Positions 1-8,903 of a stretch of DNA of 64,000 bases are shown one piece after another (positions within the stretch are counted from its first letter, which is position 1; every line of letters begins with the position of its first letter). Made by a program: the position numbers and the translations under genes. The notes beneath the pieces are model-generated. The model worked only from the letters and a program-made list of their open reading frames with translations. It made no database searches and was not told the DNA's origin. The DNA comes from Burkholderia sp. GAS332 (GTDB lineage: Bacteria > Pseudomonadota > Gammaproteobacteria > Burkholderiales > Burkholderiaceae): assembly GCA_900142905.1 (NCBI GenBank), contig FSRV01000002.1, forward strand, positions 3,472,001-3,536,000, written 5' to 3'.

Positions 1-355
1 CGTGCAGTTGCAGCCGTAGCACGGGTATTGCAAGAGCGGACCGCGTAACGGAAGGTCGGGTCCAGGCTAATACAGCTAATACGCGTAATAGCGAACGTTT
101 CCGATGAGAAATGTCCTGCGACGCGCTGAGCGAACGAGCCGTTCACGCTCCAGCGCGCAAGGGTCCCACCTAGCCGTCCGCCCAGTACCGGTGAATCGCC
201 GTGTGGCAGGTAGCGCCCTGTTCCGTCTCCGTCCCGGCGGCGCACGCACGACGAAGGGGTCATCCGCAGCGTCGCCAACAGTCCTGGTCTGGCCCAAATG
301 TTATTATCGGAAACACGACCGCCTCCTAAGGCGCGCATTCAAGCTGTTGGACCCC
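1..355. other. Gene-free leader region
   Basis: I see no convincing gene here. An open frame runs through 104-355 into the downstream regulator, but its translation is Arg/Pro-rich and unlike the family, so I treat it as untranslated. TAATAC occurs twice around 69-84, and GTTTCCGAT near 96-104 has an inverted partner ATCGGAAAC at 307-315. These may be regulatory, but no known motif is matched. Confidence 0.5.
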
Positions 356-988
356 ATGGACACCCACCTCACCAAACCCGCCGATCCATCGACAACCGAC
401 CTCGGCCGCCGCGTCCGCGCCGCCCGCCAGGCGCAGGACTTGACGCTGGAAACCGCGAGCCGGCTCTGCGGCGTCTCCCGCTCGACCCTCTCCAAAGTCG
501 AAAATGGCCTGATGTCCCCGACGTTCGACGTCCTTCAGAAGATCGTCCTCGGCCTGAAGATTGAAATCGGCGAGCTATTCGGCTCGACACCCAAAGTCAG
601 CGCCAGCGGCCGCCGCGCGTTGACTCGCAAAAATGAAGGCCAGCGCCACGCCTATCGCGGTTATCAGATGGAGTTACTCGCCACGGATCTGGCGCACAAA
701 GCGATGTTGCCGTTCCGCATCCGCATCTCGGCGCACACGCTCGACGCGTTCGACGACTGGGGCCGTCACGAAGGCGAAGAATTCCTGTACGTGATCAGCG
801 GCAGCGTGTGTCTGTATTCCGAGTTGTACGCACCGACGCATCTGAACGCCGGCGACAGCCTTTACTTCGATAGCCGCACCGGTCACGCCGCGGTCTCCAC
901 CAGCGAAGAAGACGCGGAAGTGCTGTGGATGGCGACCAGCGCCGACATCCCGCAAGTACCGGCCACGGCAGAACCGGCGAAAAAATAG
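356..988 (+). CDS. XRE-family regulator with C-terminal cupin domain
   Basis: This 210-residue cytoplasmic regulator has an N-terminal helix-turn-helix at about residues 16-75 (SRSTLSKVENG recognition-helix signature) and a C-terminal cupin at about 115-195, with the HEGEEFLYVISG strand typical of effector-binding cupins. This architecture is known from regulators of amine, amino-acid and carboxylate catabolism, where the cupin senses a small molecule. I chose the ATG at 356 because upstream residues are low-complexity and HTH-cupin proteins start about 15 residues before the helix-turn-helix. It is convergent with the 2-oxoadipate/hydroxyglutarate genes, so it may or may not control them. 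Family call sure, target unknown. Confidence 0.85.
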   Translation: MDTHLTKPADPSTTDLGRRVRAARQAQDLTLETASRLCGVSRSTLSKVENGLMSPTFDVLQKIVLGLKIEIGELFGSTPKVSASGRRALTRKNEGQRHAYRGYQMELLATDLAHKAMLPFRIRISAHTLDAFDDWGRHEGEEFLYVISGSVCLYSELYAPTHLNAGDSLYFDSRTGHAAVSTSEEDAEVLWMATSADIPQVPATAEPAKK

Positions 989-1006
989 CAAACGCGCCTG
1001 AGTAAA

Positions 1007-1045
1007 CTGCGCCCCAAAAGCATGGACAGGTCCTTCGGGGTGCAG
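1007..1045. terminator. Possible hairpin between convergent genes
   Basis: CTGCGCCCC and GGGGTGCAG pair with one G-T wobble around a 21-nt loop, in the gap between two convergent genes. There is no T-tract on either strand, so it may be only a weak or Rho-assisted end signal. Confidence 0.3.
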
Positions 1046-1137
1046 TTCAGAACCGCGCTACAGCCCGTCTAAACGCCAAACGCGAAACCGAGGCGGATTG
1101 GCAACGCCATTGCCAACGACACAGCCACCACCACACC

Positions 1138-4100
1138 TTAGCGACGCGCCGCCAACGCCCGCTGCGCCAGTTGCGCAATATGCATCGCGTGTTGCCCGGT
1201 CCCATGTTCGATTTGCTCGCGGCAACTGAAGCCATTGGTCAGCACAATCGTTTCCGCATTCGCCGCTGCCGCGGCACGCACAGCCGGAAACAGCGTGTCC
1301 TCGCCGATCTTCTCCGAAAGCGCGTGATGCGCTTCGTTAAAACCGAACGACCCCGCCATCCCGCAACATCCTGTATCGAGCAATGTCCACTTCACCCCGA
1401 GCTTGTTCAGCAGCGCGGTATCGCCTTGCATACCGAACAGCGCCTTCTGGTGACAATGTCCGTGCACGATCACGTCCGCTGCAAACGTCGGCCAATCGAA
1501 CGGCTGACGCGCGACGAAATCGGAGAACAGAAAAGTTTGTGCCGACAGCTTTTTCGCCAAAGCATGACCGGGAAATTGCTTGAGCAACTCATCCTTGAAC
1601 ACCGATAAGCAACCGGGCTCAAGACCGACCAACGGTACACCCGCAGCAATATCCTCCCCGAGATCATCGAGAATCGTGGTCAGCAACGCGCGCGCACGAT
1701 CGAGCAAACCAAAGTCATACAGCGGACGTCCACAACACAAGCGGTTCTTCGGCAGCACGACGTGCCACCCCATTTGCGTCAGCACATCGGCAGCGGCCTG
1801 CGCGATCTCGGGCGTGAAGTGATCGTTGAAGGTATCGACCCACAGGATGACTTTCTTGACCTCACCATGCGCACGAGCGTCTCCCGCATCCTTAAGCGAG
1901 CGCCGCGCAATCTGCCGATACGTCTCTTCAGCAAACTTCGGCAACGTACGTGCCTGCGCCACCCCAGCGGCCCACTTCCCAACCGCAGCCAAACCCGGCG
2001 CCGACGTCATCCAATTCGTCAAACGAGGAAACCGCGCCGCCCACGGCGCCCACTCACCAATCCGCCCCATGAACAACGCCTGACGTGGCCGACGATTCGT
2101 CTCATAGTAATGCGAAAGAAATTCAGCCTTGTATGAAGCCATATCCGTATGCGTCGGGCAATCGGATTTGCAGCCCTTGCACGCGAGGCAGGTGTCGAGC
2201 GCCTCTTTCACTTCGCGGCTTTGCCAGCCATCGACGATCACGTCGCCTTGCAGCATTTCCCAGAACAGATGAGCGCGGCCACGCGTCGAGTACTTCTCTT
2301 CACGCGTCGCGCGATAGCTCGGACACATCGTGCCGCCTTCGAGCGAGCGGCACTTGCCCATGCCGATGCATCGTTCGATCTCGCGCTGAAAGCCGTCGCC
2401 TTCCTGGCTCGCGAAGGTGAGCTTCGTTTGCAGGGTCACCGGCTTGTAGGCCGGTCCCATGCGCAAGTTTTCGTCGGCGCGATACGCATGCACGACCTTG
2501 CCGGGATTCAAGCGATTGGCCGGATCCCAGATCGCCTTGAACTGCTCCATCGCCTGCATCAGTTCGGGGCCGTACATGATCGGCAGAAACTCCGCCTTGG
2601 CCTGACCGTCGCCGTGTTCACCCGAGAGCGAGCCACCGAATTCGACCACCAGTTCAGCTGCTTCGCGCAGAAACTTGCGCCACGTCGCGACACCTTCCGC
2701 GCTGCGCAGATCGAAGGTGATGCGCGCGTGCACGCAGCCATCGCCGAAATGGCCGTAGAGGCTCGTCTCGTAGCCATAACGATCCACCAAAGCCTGAAAC
2801 GCGCGCAGATAATCGCCGAGACGCAACGGATCAACCGCCGCATCTTCCCAGCCGACTACCGGATCCGGCGTGCCCGTCTCCACCGACAACGCCACAGCCG
2901 ACGCCCCCGTCTCGCGAATCGACCACACCTTCGCCTGCAACGCGCGATCCTCGACGAGCATCGCCGACACGTTCGGCCCTGCTTCGCCCGACGAAAAATA
3001 CGCCGCAGCGGTTTGCGCCTCGCGCACGGCATCGTCTTGCGTATCCGCGCCGAATTCGAGCACGACCCACGCATCGCCTGCCGGCAGCAACGCGATCTCG
3101 TCCTTCTTCAAACCGCGTGCCTGCAAGCCGCGGATGATCGCGCGGTCGAGTCCTTCGATCGCGATCGGCCCGCAGCGCATAAAATGCGGCACGGCATCCG
3201 CGGCGGTATAGATATCCGTGAAACCGACCACGACGATCACGCGTTTCGCCGGGCTCTTCACGAGCCGCACTTTCGCCTGCAGGGTCACCGCGCATGTGCC
3301 CTCGGTGCCGACCAGCGCACGCGCAACGTTAAAGCCGTTTTCCGGCAACAGTTGATCGAGGTTGAAGCCCGACACGCGCCGCTTGATTCGTGGGAATTTC
3401 GCGCGGATCTGGTCGGCGTAGGTGTCGCGTAGCCGCTTGAGCGCGGCATAGATTTCGCCTTGGCGGCCGCCTGCGGTGATGATGCGCTCGAGTTCGTCGT
3501 CCGAAGTAGGACCGACCCAGAAGCGCGCGCCGTCGAAGGTCGCGATTTCCAGCGCCTCAACGTTTTCGACCGTCTTGCCGGCCATCACCGAATGCGCGCC
3601 GCACGAGTTGTTGGCGATCATGCCGCCGAGCGTGCAACGGCTGTGCGTCGCGGGATCGGGGGCGAACGTGAGCCCGTGCTCTTCCGCGGCGTCGCGCAAG
3701 GTATCGCAGACCACACCCGGTTCGACGAGCGCGACACCCGCTACAGGATCGATCGACACGACGCGGTTCACATACTTGCTCGCGTCGGCCACCAGCGCGA
3801 CATTCACGCATTGGCCGTTCTGCGAGGTGCCGCCGCCGCGCGGAAGAAAGGGCACGTCATGGCGGCGGCAGGCAGCCAGCGTTTCCAGCAGATCGTCCAC
3901 GTCCGCCGGCACCACCACGGCAAGCGGAACTTGCCGATAGTTCGACGCATCCGCGGCGTACAGTGCTTTCGAGCCTTGGTCGAAACGCACTTCGCCACGC
4001 ACGTGGCGGCGAAGGTCGGCTTCGAGCGCCTGCATGACGGCCGCAGTCCCTTGAAAGGGCGTGGCAACACGTGGTTCTTTCAACGCGCCATTCAACGTGC

Positions 4101-4179
4101 CATAAGCCGCGTCGCTCAACGAAGCATTCACGCCCGCGCCCTGCTCTTCATCCAATGACGTTCCCACTGCAGCCCTCAC
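1138..4179 (-). CDS. ydiJ: FAD/Fe-S D-2-hydroxyacid dehydrogenase (YdiJ-type; likely D-2-hydroxyglutarate dehydrogenase)
   Basis: A 1013-residue fused oxidoreductase, close to the length of E. coli YdiJ (about 1018). Domains in order: PCMH-type FAD-binding (PRGGGTSQNGQ near residue 113), FAD-linked oxidase C-terminal domain to about 560, a ferredoxin-like segment with CIGMGKCR and CLACKGCKSDCP (two 4Fe-4S clusters), and a C-terminal CCG pair (CCGRPLYDFG, CCGMAGSFGF) seen in glycolate-oxidase/heterodisulfide-reductase subunits. YdiJ-like enzymes oxidise D-2-hydroxyglutarate to 2-oxoglutarate. It starts 40 bp after the hglS-like stop on the same strand, which makes that substrate the best guess. 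The GTG at 4179 is the first start; D-lactate or glycolate remain alternatives. Confidence 0.85.
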   Translation of the reverse strand: MRAAVGTSLDEEQGAGVNASLSDAAYGTLNGALKEPRVATPFQGTAAVMQALEADLRRHVRGEVRFDQGSKALYAADASNYRQVPLAVVVPADVDDLLETLAACRRHDVPFLPRGGGTSQNGQCVNVALVADASKYVNRVVSIDPVAGVALVEPGVVCDTLRDAAEEHGLTFAPDPATHSRCTLGGMIANNSCGAHSVMAGKTVENVEALEIATFDGARFWVGPTSDDELERIITAGGRQGEIYAALKRLRDTYADQIRAKFPRIKRRVSGFNLDQLLPENGFNVARALVGTEGTCAVTLQAKVRLVKSPAKRVIVVVGFTDIYTAADAVPHFMRCGPIAIEGLDRAIIRGLQARGLKKDEIALLPAGDAWVVLEFGADTQDDAVREAQTAAAYFSSGEAGPNVSAMLVEDRALQAKVWSIRETGASAVALSVETGTPDPVVGWEDAAVDPLRLGDYLRAFQALVDRYGYETSLYGHFGDGCVHARITFDLRSAEGVATWRKFLREAAELVVEFGGSLSGEHGDGQAKAEFLPIMYGPELMQAMEQFKAIWDPANRLNPGKVVHAYRADENLRMGPAYKPVTLQTKLTFASQEGDGFQREIERCIGMGKCRSLEGGTMCPSYRATREEKYSTRGRAHLFWEMLQGDVIVDGWQSREVKEALDTCLACKGCKSDCPTHTDMASYKAEFLSHYYETNRRPRQALFMGRIGEWAPWAARFPRLTNWMTSAPGLAAVGKWAAGVAQARTLPKFAEETYRQIARRSLKDAGDARAHGEVKKVILWVDTFNDHFTPEIAQAAADVLTQMGWHVVLPKNRLCCGRPLYDFGLLDRARALLTTILDDLGEDIAAGVPLVGLEPGCLSVFKDELLKQFPGHALAKKLSAQTFLFSDFVARQPFDWPTFAADVIVHGHCHQKALFGMQGDTALLNKLGVKWTLLDTGCCGMAGSFGFNEAHHALSEKIGEDTLFPAVRAAAAANAETIVLTNGFSCREQIEHGTGQHAMHIAQLAQRALAARR

Positions 4180-4219
4180 GACTCATGTCCAACGCTTGCG
4201 CTACGGCCTGACCGGCGCA

Positions 4220-5257
4220 TCACGCAGCCTGGCTCGCGGTCATCTTGAAGATGCCCTGTGCGTTGCCCGCGTCGAAACGCAGGTCCGTTTCCCAGCGGCG
4301 CGCGTCCTGATCGAAGGTCCGCTTGCGCGTGATGAACTCGTAGAACGAACCCGGCACGTCGCGCGTCACGATGCTGCCGTCAGCCGCGCGGAGTTCGCGC
4401 CGCACGATGTCCGCACGGTACGCGGTCTGAAACACGCGGCCCGAACGCGAACGCTCGACTTCCGGCTTCATCGGACGACCCTTCGCCTTTTCGTCATCGG
4501 AGAGCCTGAACACGTCCGCGACGCGGTCCGTGGCGTGATTGAAGGCGTTACCCTCGGTCGCGATCCACGCCATTTCCGCCGACTCCTTCAACAATACTTC
4601 GTAATCGGCTTCGCGTGGCGTCTCGTGCTGACGCGCGAACGCGCCGACGATCACCGGCAGCAACGCATGAGCCGCCTCGAGCGGCAGCACGCCTTCGCGT
4701 TCGAGCTCCCACAACTGGCCGGCGGCTTGCGGCGTCAGCGGATCGCGCGAGGCACCAATCACCTTCGTCACCGCCTGCTGAAATTCCGCCGAAAACCGCT
4801 CGGGATGCAATTCGCTGACGAAGAACTGCGCGATCTCGTCAGGGGCGTCCTCGTGCGCCCAGGCCCGGCCGGTCATGCCGAGACGGTCGAGCGGGTAGCG
4901 GCCATTGATGCTGAAGCCGAGCGGACGCAGGATGCGCGCGAAAGCCGCTTCGCCCGGCGGCAGCGCACCGCTCTCTGCCCAGCGCACCGTGCGCAATGCG
5001 CCGTGGTCGAAGTAGACGCTGCCGCCGGCGGCGATCGTCTCCTCGGTGTACTGGCGGCCATTCGCCGAGCGTGCCAGCAGGTCCTCGAACAGCGCCATAT
5101 TCATTGCCTGGGCCAGTTCGGCGCGCGTAACGGTACCGTCTTCCCATTCGTTGAGGATCTGCGGATGGTTCAGGGTGGCGAACAGCCTCGCGGTTTTCTC
5201 GGCGCCGAGCAGTTTCAGCAGGAGTTGTTCGACATTCGCATTCTTGATGTTTCGCAT
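4220..5257 (-). CDS. hglS: 2-oxoadipate dioxygenase/decarboxylase (DUF1338, HglS/YdcJ family)
   Basis: A 345-residue non-haem Fe(II) enzyme of the DUF1338 family, which converts 2-oxoadipate to D-2-hydroxyglutarate in lysine catabolism. The expected metal and substrate residues are present: H85 and R89 in DHGALR (the H-x3-R spacing of HglS), H241 in FNHATDR and E307 in SFYEF. It is shorter than E. coli YdcJ or P. putida HglS (about 450-465), closer in size to the plant FLO7-type branch. The open frame extends 280 codons further upstream over the LysR gene; I start at the ATG at 5257 (MRNIKN), where family similarity begins. The next gene downstream could oxidise its product, so the two likely form an operon. 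Confidence 0.88.
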   Translation of the reverse strand: MRNIKNANVEQLLLKLLGAEKTARLFATLNHPQILNEWEDGTVTRAELAQAMNMALFEDLLARSANGRQYTEETIAAGGSVYFDHGALRTVRWAESGALPPGEAAFARILRPLGFSINGRYPLDRLGMTGRAWAHEDAPDEIAQFFVSELHPERFSAEFQQAVTKVIGASRDPLTPQAAGQLWELEREGVLPLEAAHALLPVIVGAFARQHETPREADYEVLLKESAEMAWIATEGNAFNHATDRVADVFRLSDDEKAKGRPMKPEVERSRSGRVFQTAYRADIVRRELRAADGSIVTRDVPGSFYEFITRKRTFDQDARRWETDLRFDAGNAQGIFKMTASQAA

Positions 5258-5425
5258 ATCGGTTCCGGGCGGGGTGCGGCGAGCACGCTTTCGTGTGTTT
5301 GAAGGTGGCCGGCCGGCTTGGCTACAGGGCGCAAGCGCGGCATCGTTGGATGCGAGATTATTCAAATCCACGGGCCATCCGTAAAGCGAGATAAAATCGC
5401 CACTTGATGCGTTTTTGGAATCAAC

Positions 5426-6358
5426 GTGCGAAAGTTCAAGATCCCCAACATGGGCGCGCTGCTCGCTTTCGAAGCCGCCGCGCGGCACGAGAGCTTCACG
5501 CATGCGGCGCGCGAGCTCTTCCTCACCGAAAGCGCGGTGTCCCGGCAGATCAATACGCTGGAGAGCAATCTCGGCGTGCGGCTGTTCGTGCGTGTGAAGC
5601 AGCGCGTGGTGTTGACCAAGGCGGGCAAGGTCTATAGCGCGCAGGTGCGGCGCTCGCTGGAGCAACTGGACCGCGACACGCTGTCGATCATTGCGCATGG
5701 CAGCGGCGGCGGTTATCTGGAACTGGCCGTGCTGCCGACCTTCGCATCGCAATGGCTGATTCCGCGGCTGGCGGCGTTCAACACGCAGTATCCGGATGTG
5801 CGGGTCAACATGGGCGTGCGCACCGGCACCTTCCCTTTTGCCGATACGCATTTCGAAGCCGCGATTCACTACGGCAAACCGACGTGGCCGGGCACGTCGG
5901 CGGATTTTCTGTTCAGCGAGGAAGTCGTGCCGGTGTGTGCGGCGAGTCTGCTGACGCGGCCTGTGGAGACCGCGGCCGATCTGCTGGACTACCCCCTGCT
6001 GCATTCCACTACCCGGCCGGATGGCTGGGCGTCGTGGTTCGCCAATCTCGGTGTCGACGATAACCGGACGATGCAAGGGGTCCGCTACGAACTCCACACG
6101 ATGTTGATCAGCGCCGCCGCAGCTGGTCTCGGCATCGCGCTAGTGCCGCGATTTTTCGTCGACGCACAACTCGAACAGCTCGGACTCGTGATGCCGCTCG
6201 ACGCACCCGCGGTCGCCGACTCGGCTTACTACCTCGTCTATCCGACTGAGTTGAGTCACGGCAAGCCGCTCACGAGCTTTCGCGAGTGGCTGCTGGGGGA
6301 AGCGGCCGCGTACAGCGCGGTGAATCCTGAGCTGGCCAGCAATCCCGGTACCCATTGA
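5426..6358 (+). CDS. LysR-family regulator (GcvA-like)
   Basis: A 310-residue LysR protein. The N-terminal winged helix covers about residues 8-67 (AAARHESFTHAARELFLTESAVSRQI) and the effector-binding domain about 95-300, with the LLHSTTRPDGWASW segment common in GcvA-type members. The start is a GTG at 5426 that gives the usual MRKFKIPN-type N-terminus; an ATG at 5450 would cut into it. It diverges from hglS with a 168-bp gap, the usual geometry for a LysR regulator of its neighbour, so control of the 2-oxoadipate operon is plausible. Target inferred only from position. Confidence 0.85.
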   Translation: MRKFKIPNMGALLAFEAAARHESFTHAARELFLTESAVSRQINTLESNLGVRLFVRVKQRVVLTKAGKVYSAQVRRSLEQLDRDTLSIIAHGSGGGYLELAVLPTFASQWLIPRLAAFNTQYPDVRVNMGVRTGTFPFADTHFEAAIHYGKPTWPGTSADFLFSEEVVPVCAASLLTRPVETAADLLDYPLLHSTTRPDGWASWFANLGVDDNRTMQGVRYELHTMLISAAAAGLGIALVPRFFVDAQLEQLGLVMPLDAPAVADSAYYLVYPTELSHGKPLTSFREWLLGEAAAYSAVNPELASNPGTH

Positions 6359-6389
6359 TTCAGAGGCAAGCAGTAAAAACCGCTAAGCG

Positions 6390-7523
6390 TTAAGCGCCGG
6401 TTTGCTCGCGTGCCTGCGCCAAGGCACTCAAATTACCTTCACCAAAGCCGTGATGCCCTTGCCGCTGCACGATCTCGAAGAAGATCTCGCCGGCACCGCG
6501 CCGCACAAAAGTCTGAAAGAACAGCAGCGGCACGCCGTCAGCGCCGATCTCGCCATCCACCAGAACATGGGTGCGCTTGAGCCGCTCGACATCGAGCCCA
6601 TGACCCGGCAGGCGCGCATCGAGTTGCTCGTAATAGCGCGGCGGCGGCTCGACGAATTCGACGCCGTTCGCCAGCAGTTTCTCGACGCACGCAAAGATGT
6701 CGTCGGTGGCCAGCGCGATGTGTTGCACGCCTTCGCCCGGATGGTCCGGCAGATACTCATGCATCAGATTCGTGCGGCGCGTGCCTTCTTCATACAAAGG
6801 CACGCGGATCGCGCCGCAAGGCGACACCATCACGCGCGATTCCGCCGACACATGCCAGTTCGCATGCAACTCGTGAATCTCACGAAAGTTGAGCAGGTCG
6901 CGATAGAAGTCGAGCCACTCCTGCATCCGGCCTTCGCCGACCGTTTGCGTCAAATGATCGATCGCGACGAGGCCGGTGCCGGCGTGACTCAAATCGGCTT
7001 GCGCGGTATCGATCTCGATCGGCCGGAAGTCGATGTCGAAGATCGAGATGTCGCCGAGACCGCCGCGCTGGCCGCCACGGCCGCGCCAACGATCGACGAA
7101 ATAGATGTGCGAATCGCCAATGCCCTGGATCGCTGGAATCTGCAGTTCACCCGCGCCGAGGCGTTCGCCTTCGAACGCCCATGCGCCGAGTTCGATCGCA
7201 CGGTCGAAGGCGCGCTGCGCGTTGGCCACGCGAATGCCGATCGCGCAAATGCCCGCGCCGTATTCCTCGGCATAGCGCTCGGCAAACGAATCCGGCTCGG
7301 CGTTGATCAGGAAATGCATCTCGCCCTGGCGATACAGCGTGACGTCTTTGCTGATATGGCGCGCGATCGCCTTGAAGCCGAGTTTCGTGAAGGTCTCGCC
7401 GAGCGCCTTCGGTTCGCGCGAGGCAAACTCGACGAATTCGAGGCCGGCGGTGCCGAGCGGATTGTGCTCAGGTGCCGACACGGCGCGCAGCGCGACGTCT
7501 GGAGTGGGCAAGTCGCTGGGCAT
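6390..7523 (-). CDS. hpd: 4-hydroxyphenylpyruvate dioxygenase
   Basis: This 377-residue Fe(II) dioxygenase converts 4-hydroxyphenylpyruvate to homogentisate in tyrosine breakdown. The three metal ligands of the family are visible: H190 (VAIDHLTQ), H268 (VQHIAL) and E350 (IFFEIVQR). The two vicinal-oxygen-chelate halves cover roughly residues 25-150 and 183-350. The ATG at 7523 has a strong Shine-Dalgarno (AAGGAGA) upstream and is preferred to longer in-frame starts. It is monocistronic here, convergent with the LysR gene on one side and behind pcaQ on the other; no hmgA or fah lies in this window. Confidence 0.95.
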   Translation of the reverse strand: MPSDLPTPDVALRAVSAPEHNPLGTAGLEFVEFASREPKALGETFTKLGFKAIARHISKDVTLYRQGEMHFLINAEPDSFAERYAEEYGAGICAIGIRVANAQRAFDRAIELGAWAFEGERLGAGELQIPAIQGIGDSHIYFVDRWRGRGGQRGGLGDISIFDIDFRPIEIDTAQADLSHAGTGLVAIDHLTQTVGEGRMQEWLDFYRDLLNFREIHELHANWHVSAESRVMVSPCGAIRVPLYEEGTRRTNLMHEYLPDHPGEGVQHIALATDDIFACVEKLLANGVEFVEPPPRYYEQLDARLPGHGLDVERLKRTHVLVDGEIGADGVPLLFFQTFVRRGAGEIFFEIVQRQGHHGFGEGNLSALAQAREQTGA

Positions 7524-7797
7524 GGCAATCTCCTTGTACAGACCTTCGTATGCTGTTCTGAGGGGTCGTGATGCTTCTGCTGTTCGGTGCACGCCGTCAA
7601 CCACCCATAGTGTGACATCGCCTGTGTGGTGTGCCGCAGCAATGCGGCCCGCGACGACTTTTGCACCGTGTTTGTACACCGGGTAGCAGGGCGTTCGCAA
7701 CCTTCATTTTGTACTGGATGGTTCACGCGCGGTGAATCGAGTGGCAGCGTGCGTTTTCTGCGTCTCTCGCGGTGCCTGCACCGCTGCGCGGCATGCC

Positions 7798-8796
7798 TCA
7801 GATCTTGGGCGGGCTGCCGCGGCTGCGTTTCGACGCGCGTTTGGCCGCAGGCTTGCCCGTGGCTGCCGCCATACGCTGCTGCGCGACCTCGCGCACGGCA
7901 TCGATGAACGCCCGACCCACTGGCGACGGCTGCGTGTCCGAGCGCCGAATCAGCCCTACAGGCTCGCCGGTGCCCGCGAACGGCGAGGGCAAGCGGACCA
8001 GCATCCCGTGCGCGAGTTCATATTCGACCGCGCTTAGCGGCACGAACCACACCGCGTCGTTCTCGAGCGTCAACGCGCGCCCCGTCGACACCGACAGCAC
8101 TTCGACAAACCCCGACAACGGCGGCACGCCCCACGCGCTCAGCAGGCTCTCAGCCGATTGCCGGATCAGCGTGCCGAACGGCGGCAGCACCACCAGAAAA
8201 TCCTCCAGCGAGGTGGCCGGCAAGCCGGCCCCCAACGCCAACGGATGCCCGGTGCGGACCACGGCAATCAACGGCTCGCTGAAAAGCTGCTCGAAACTGA
8301 GCCCGACCATCCTTTCCGGGTCCGCCAGACGCCCGATCGCGAATTCGATCGTGCCCGCCTTCAGGCGCTCGAGCAATTCGGGGTTGGCGCCGGTGGCCAG
8401 GCGCACGATCACGCGCGGCCAAAGCGCGGCGAACAGCTTCAGCACCGGTGGCACCAGCGCGGCAGCGACGGTCGGCAGAATGCCGATTTCCAGCGTGGCC
8501 GCGGCGGCGCCTTCCGCGCGCGCCAGCAAATCGACGCCCTGCCGCAATGCACTGACGCAGGCGCTCGCATGCGGCATGAACAGTTGCCCCTCGCGGGTCG
8601 GCACGGCGCCGTGGCGGCCGCGCTCGAACAGCTTCACACCGAGAATCGCTTCCAGTTCAGCGACCGTCTTGGAGACCGCGGGCTGCGTAATGGACAGGCT
8701 TTCGGCGGCCCGCTGCACGCTGCCGAACTGCGCGACGGCCAGAAAGCACTGGAGATGACGGAATTTGACGCGGCTGTCCGCGAGGCTGCGTTGCAT
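7798..8796 (-). CDS. pcaQ: LysR-family activator of protocatechuate genes (PcaQ)
   Basis: A 332-residue LysR protein with an N-terminal helix-turn-helix (VQRAAESLSITQPAVSKTVAELE, about residues 28-50) and a substrate domain of the PcaQ/GbpR type. PcaQ activates pca genes in response to beta-carboxy-cis,cis-muconate. It is transcribed divergently from pcaHG with a 107-bp gap that holds two TAAC-N5-GTTA palindromes, one of which covers the pcaQ start codon. The last 15-20 residues form a basic tail (KPAAKRASKRSRG). Function rests on family resemblance plus context. Confidence 0.88.
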   Translation of the reverse strand: MQRSLADSRVKFRHLQCFLAVAQFGSVQRAAESLSITQPAVSKTVAELEAILGVKLFERGRHGAVPTREGQLFMPHASACVSALRQGVDLLARAEGAAAATLEIGILPTVAAALVPPVLKLFAALWPRVIVRLATGANPELLERLKAGTIEFAIGRLADPERMVGLSFEQLFSEPLIAVVRTGHPLALGAGLPATSLEDFLVVLPPFGTLIRQSAESLLSAWGVPPLSGFVEVLSVSTGRALTLENDAVWFVPLSAVEYELAHGMLVRLPSPFAGTGEPVGLIRRSDTQPSPVGRAFIDAVREVAQQRMAAATGKPAAKRASKRSRGSPPKI

Positions 8797-8809
8797 AACG
8801 GGAGGTTAT
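8795..8809. promoter_or_regulatory. PcaQ-type palindrome over the pcaQ start codon
   Basis: ATAAC-N5-GTTAT is a perfect inverted repeat. It overlaps the pcaQ ATG (8794-8796 on the minus strand), so binding here would fit autorepression. Its centre lies 43 bp (about four helical turns) from the second site. Confidence 0.55.
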
Positions 8810-8836
8810 ACGAAAAGGGCGAAAACGTCATTTTGC

Positions 8837-8853
8837 ATAACCGTCCAGGTTAG
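8837..8853. promoter_or_regulatory. PcaQ-type operator upstream of pcaH
   Basis: ATAACC-N5-GGTTAG forms an inverted repeat with TAACC/GGTTA arms. It resembles the PcaQ site described in rhizobia (ATAACC-N4-GGTTAA), with one extra spacer base. It sits 51 bp upstream of the pcaH start, consistent with activator binding. Confidence 0.6.
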
Positions 8854-8903
8854 ATACAGTCGCTCCATACGCTGTATCCCACAATTCCTCGAAGGAGACA
8901 CTG

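Noticed and set aside
4220..6097. 625-codon version of the DUF1338 gene
   Set aside because: The first 280 codons lie antisense to the divergent LysR gene and read as Arg/His-rich sequence; family similarity begins at the Met at 5257.
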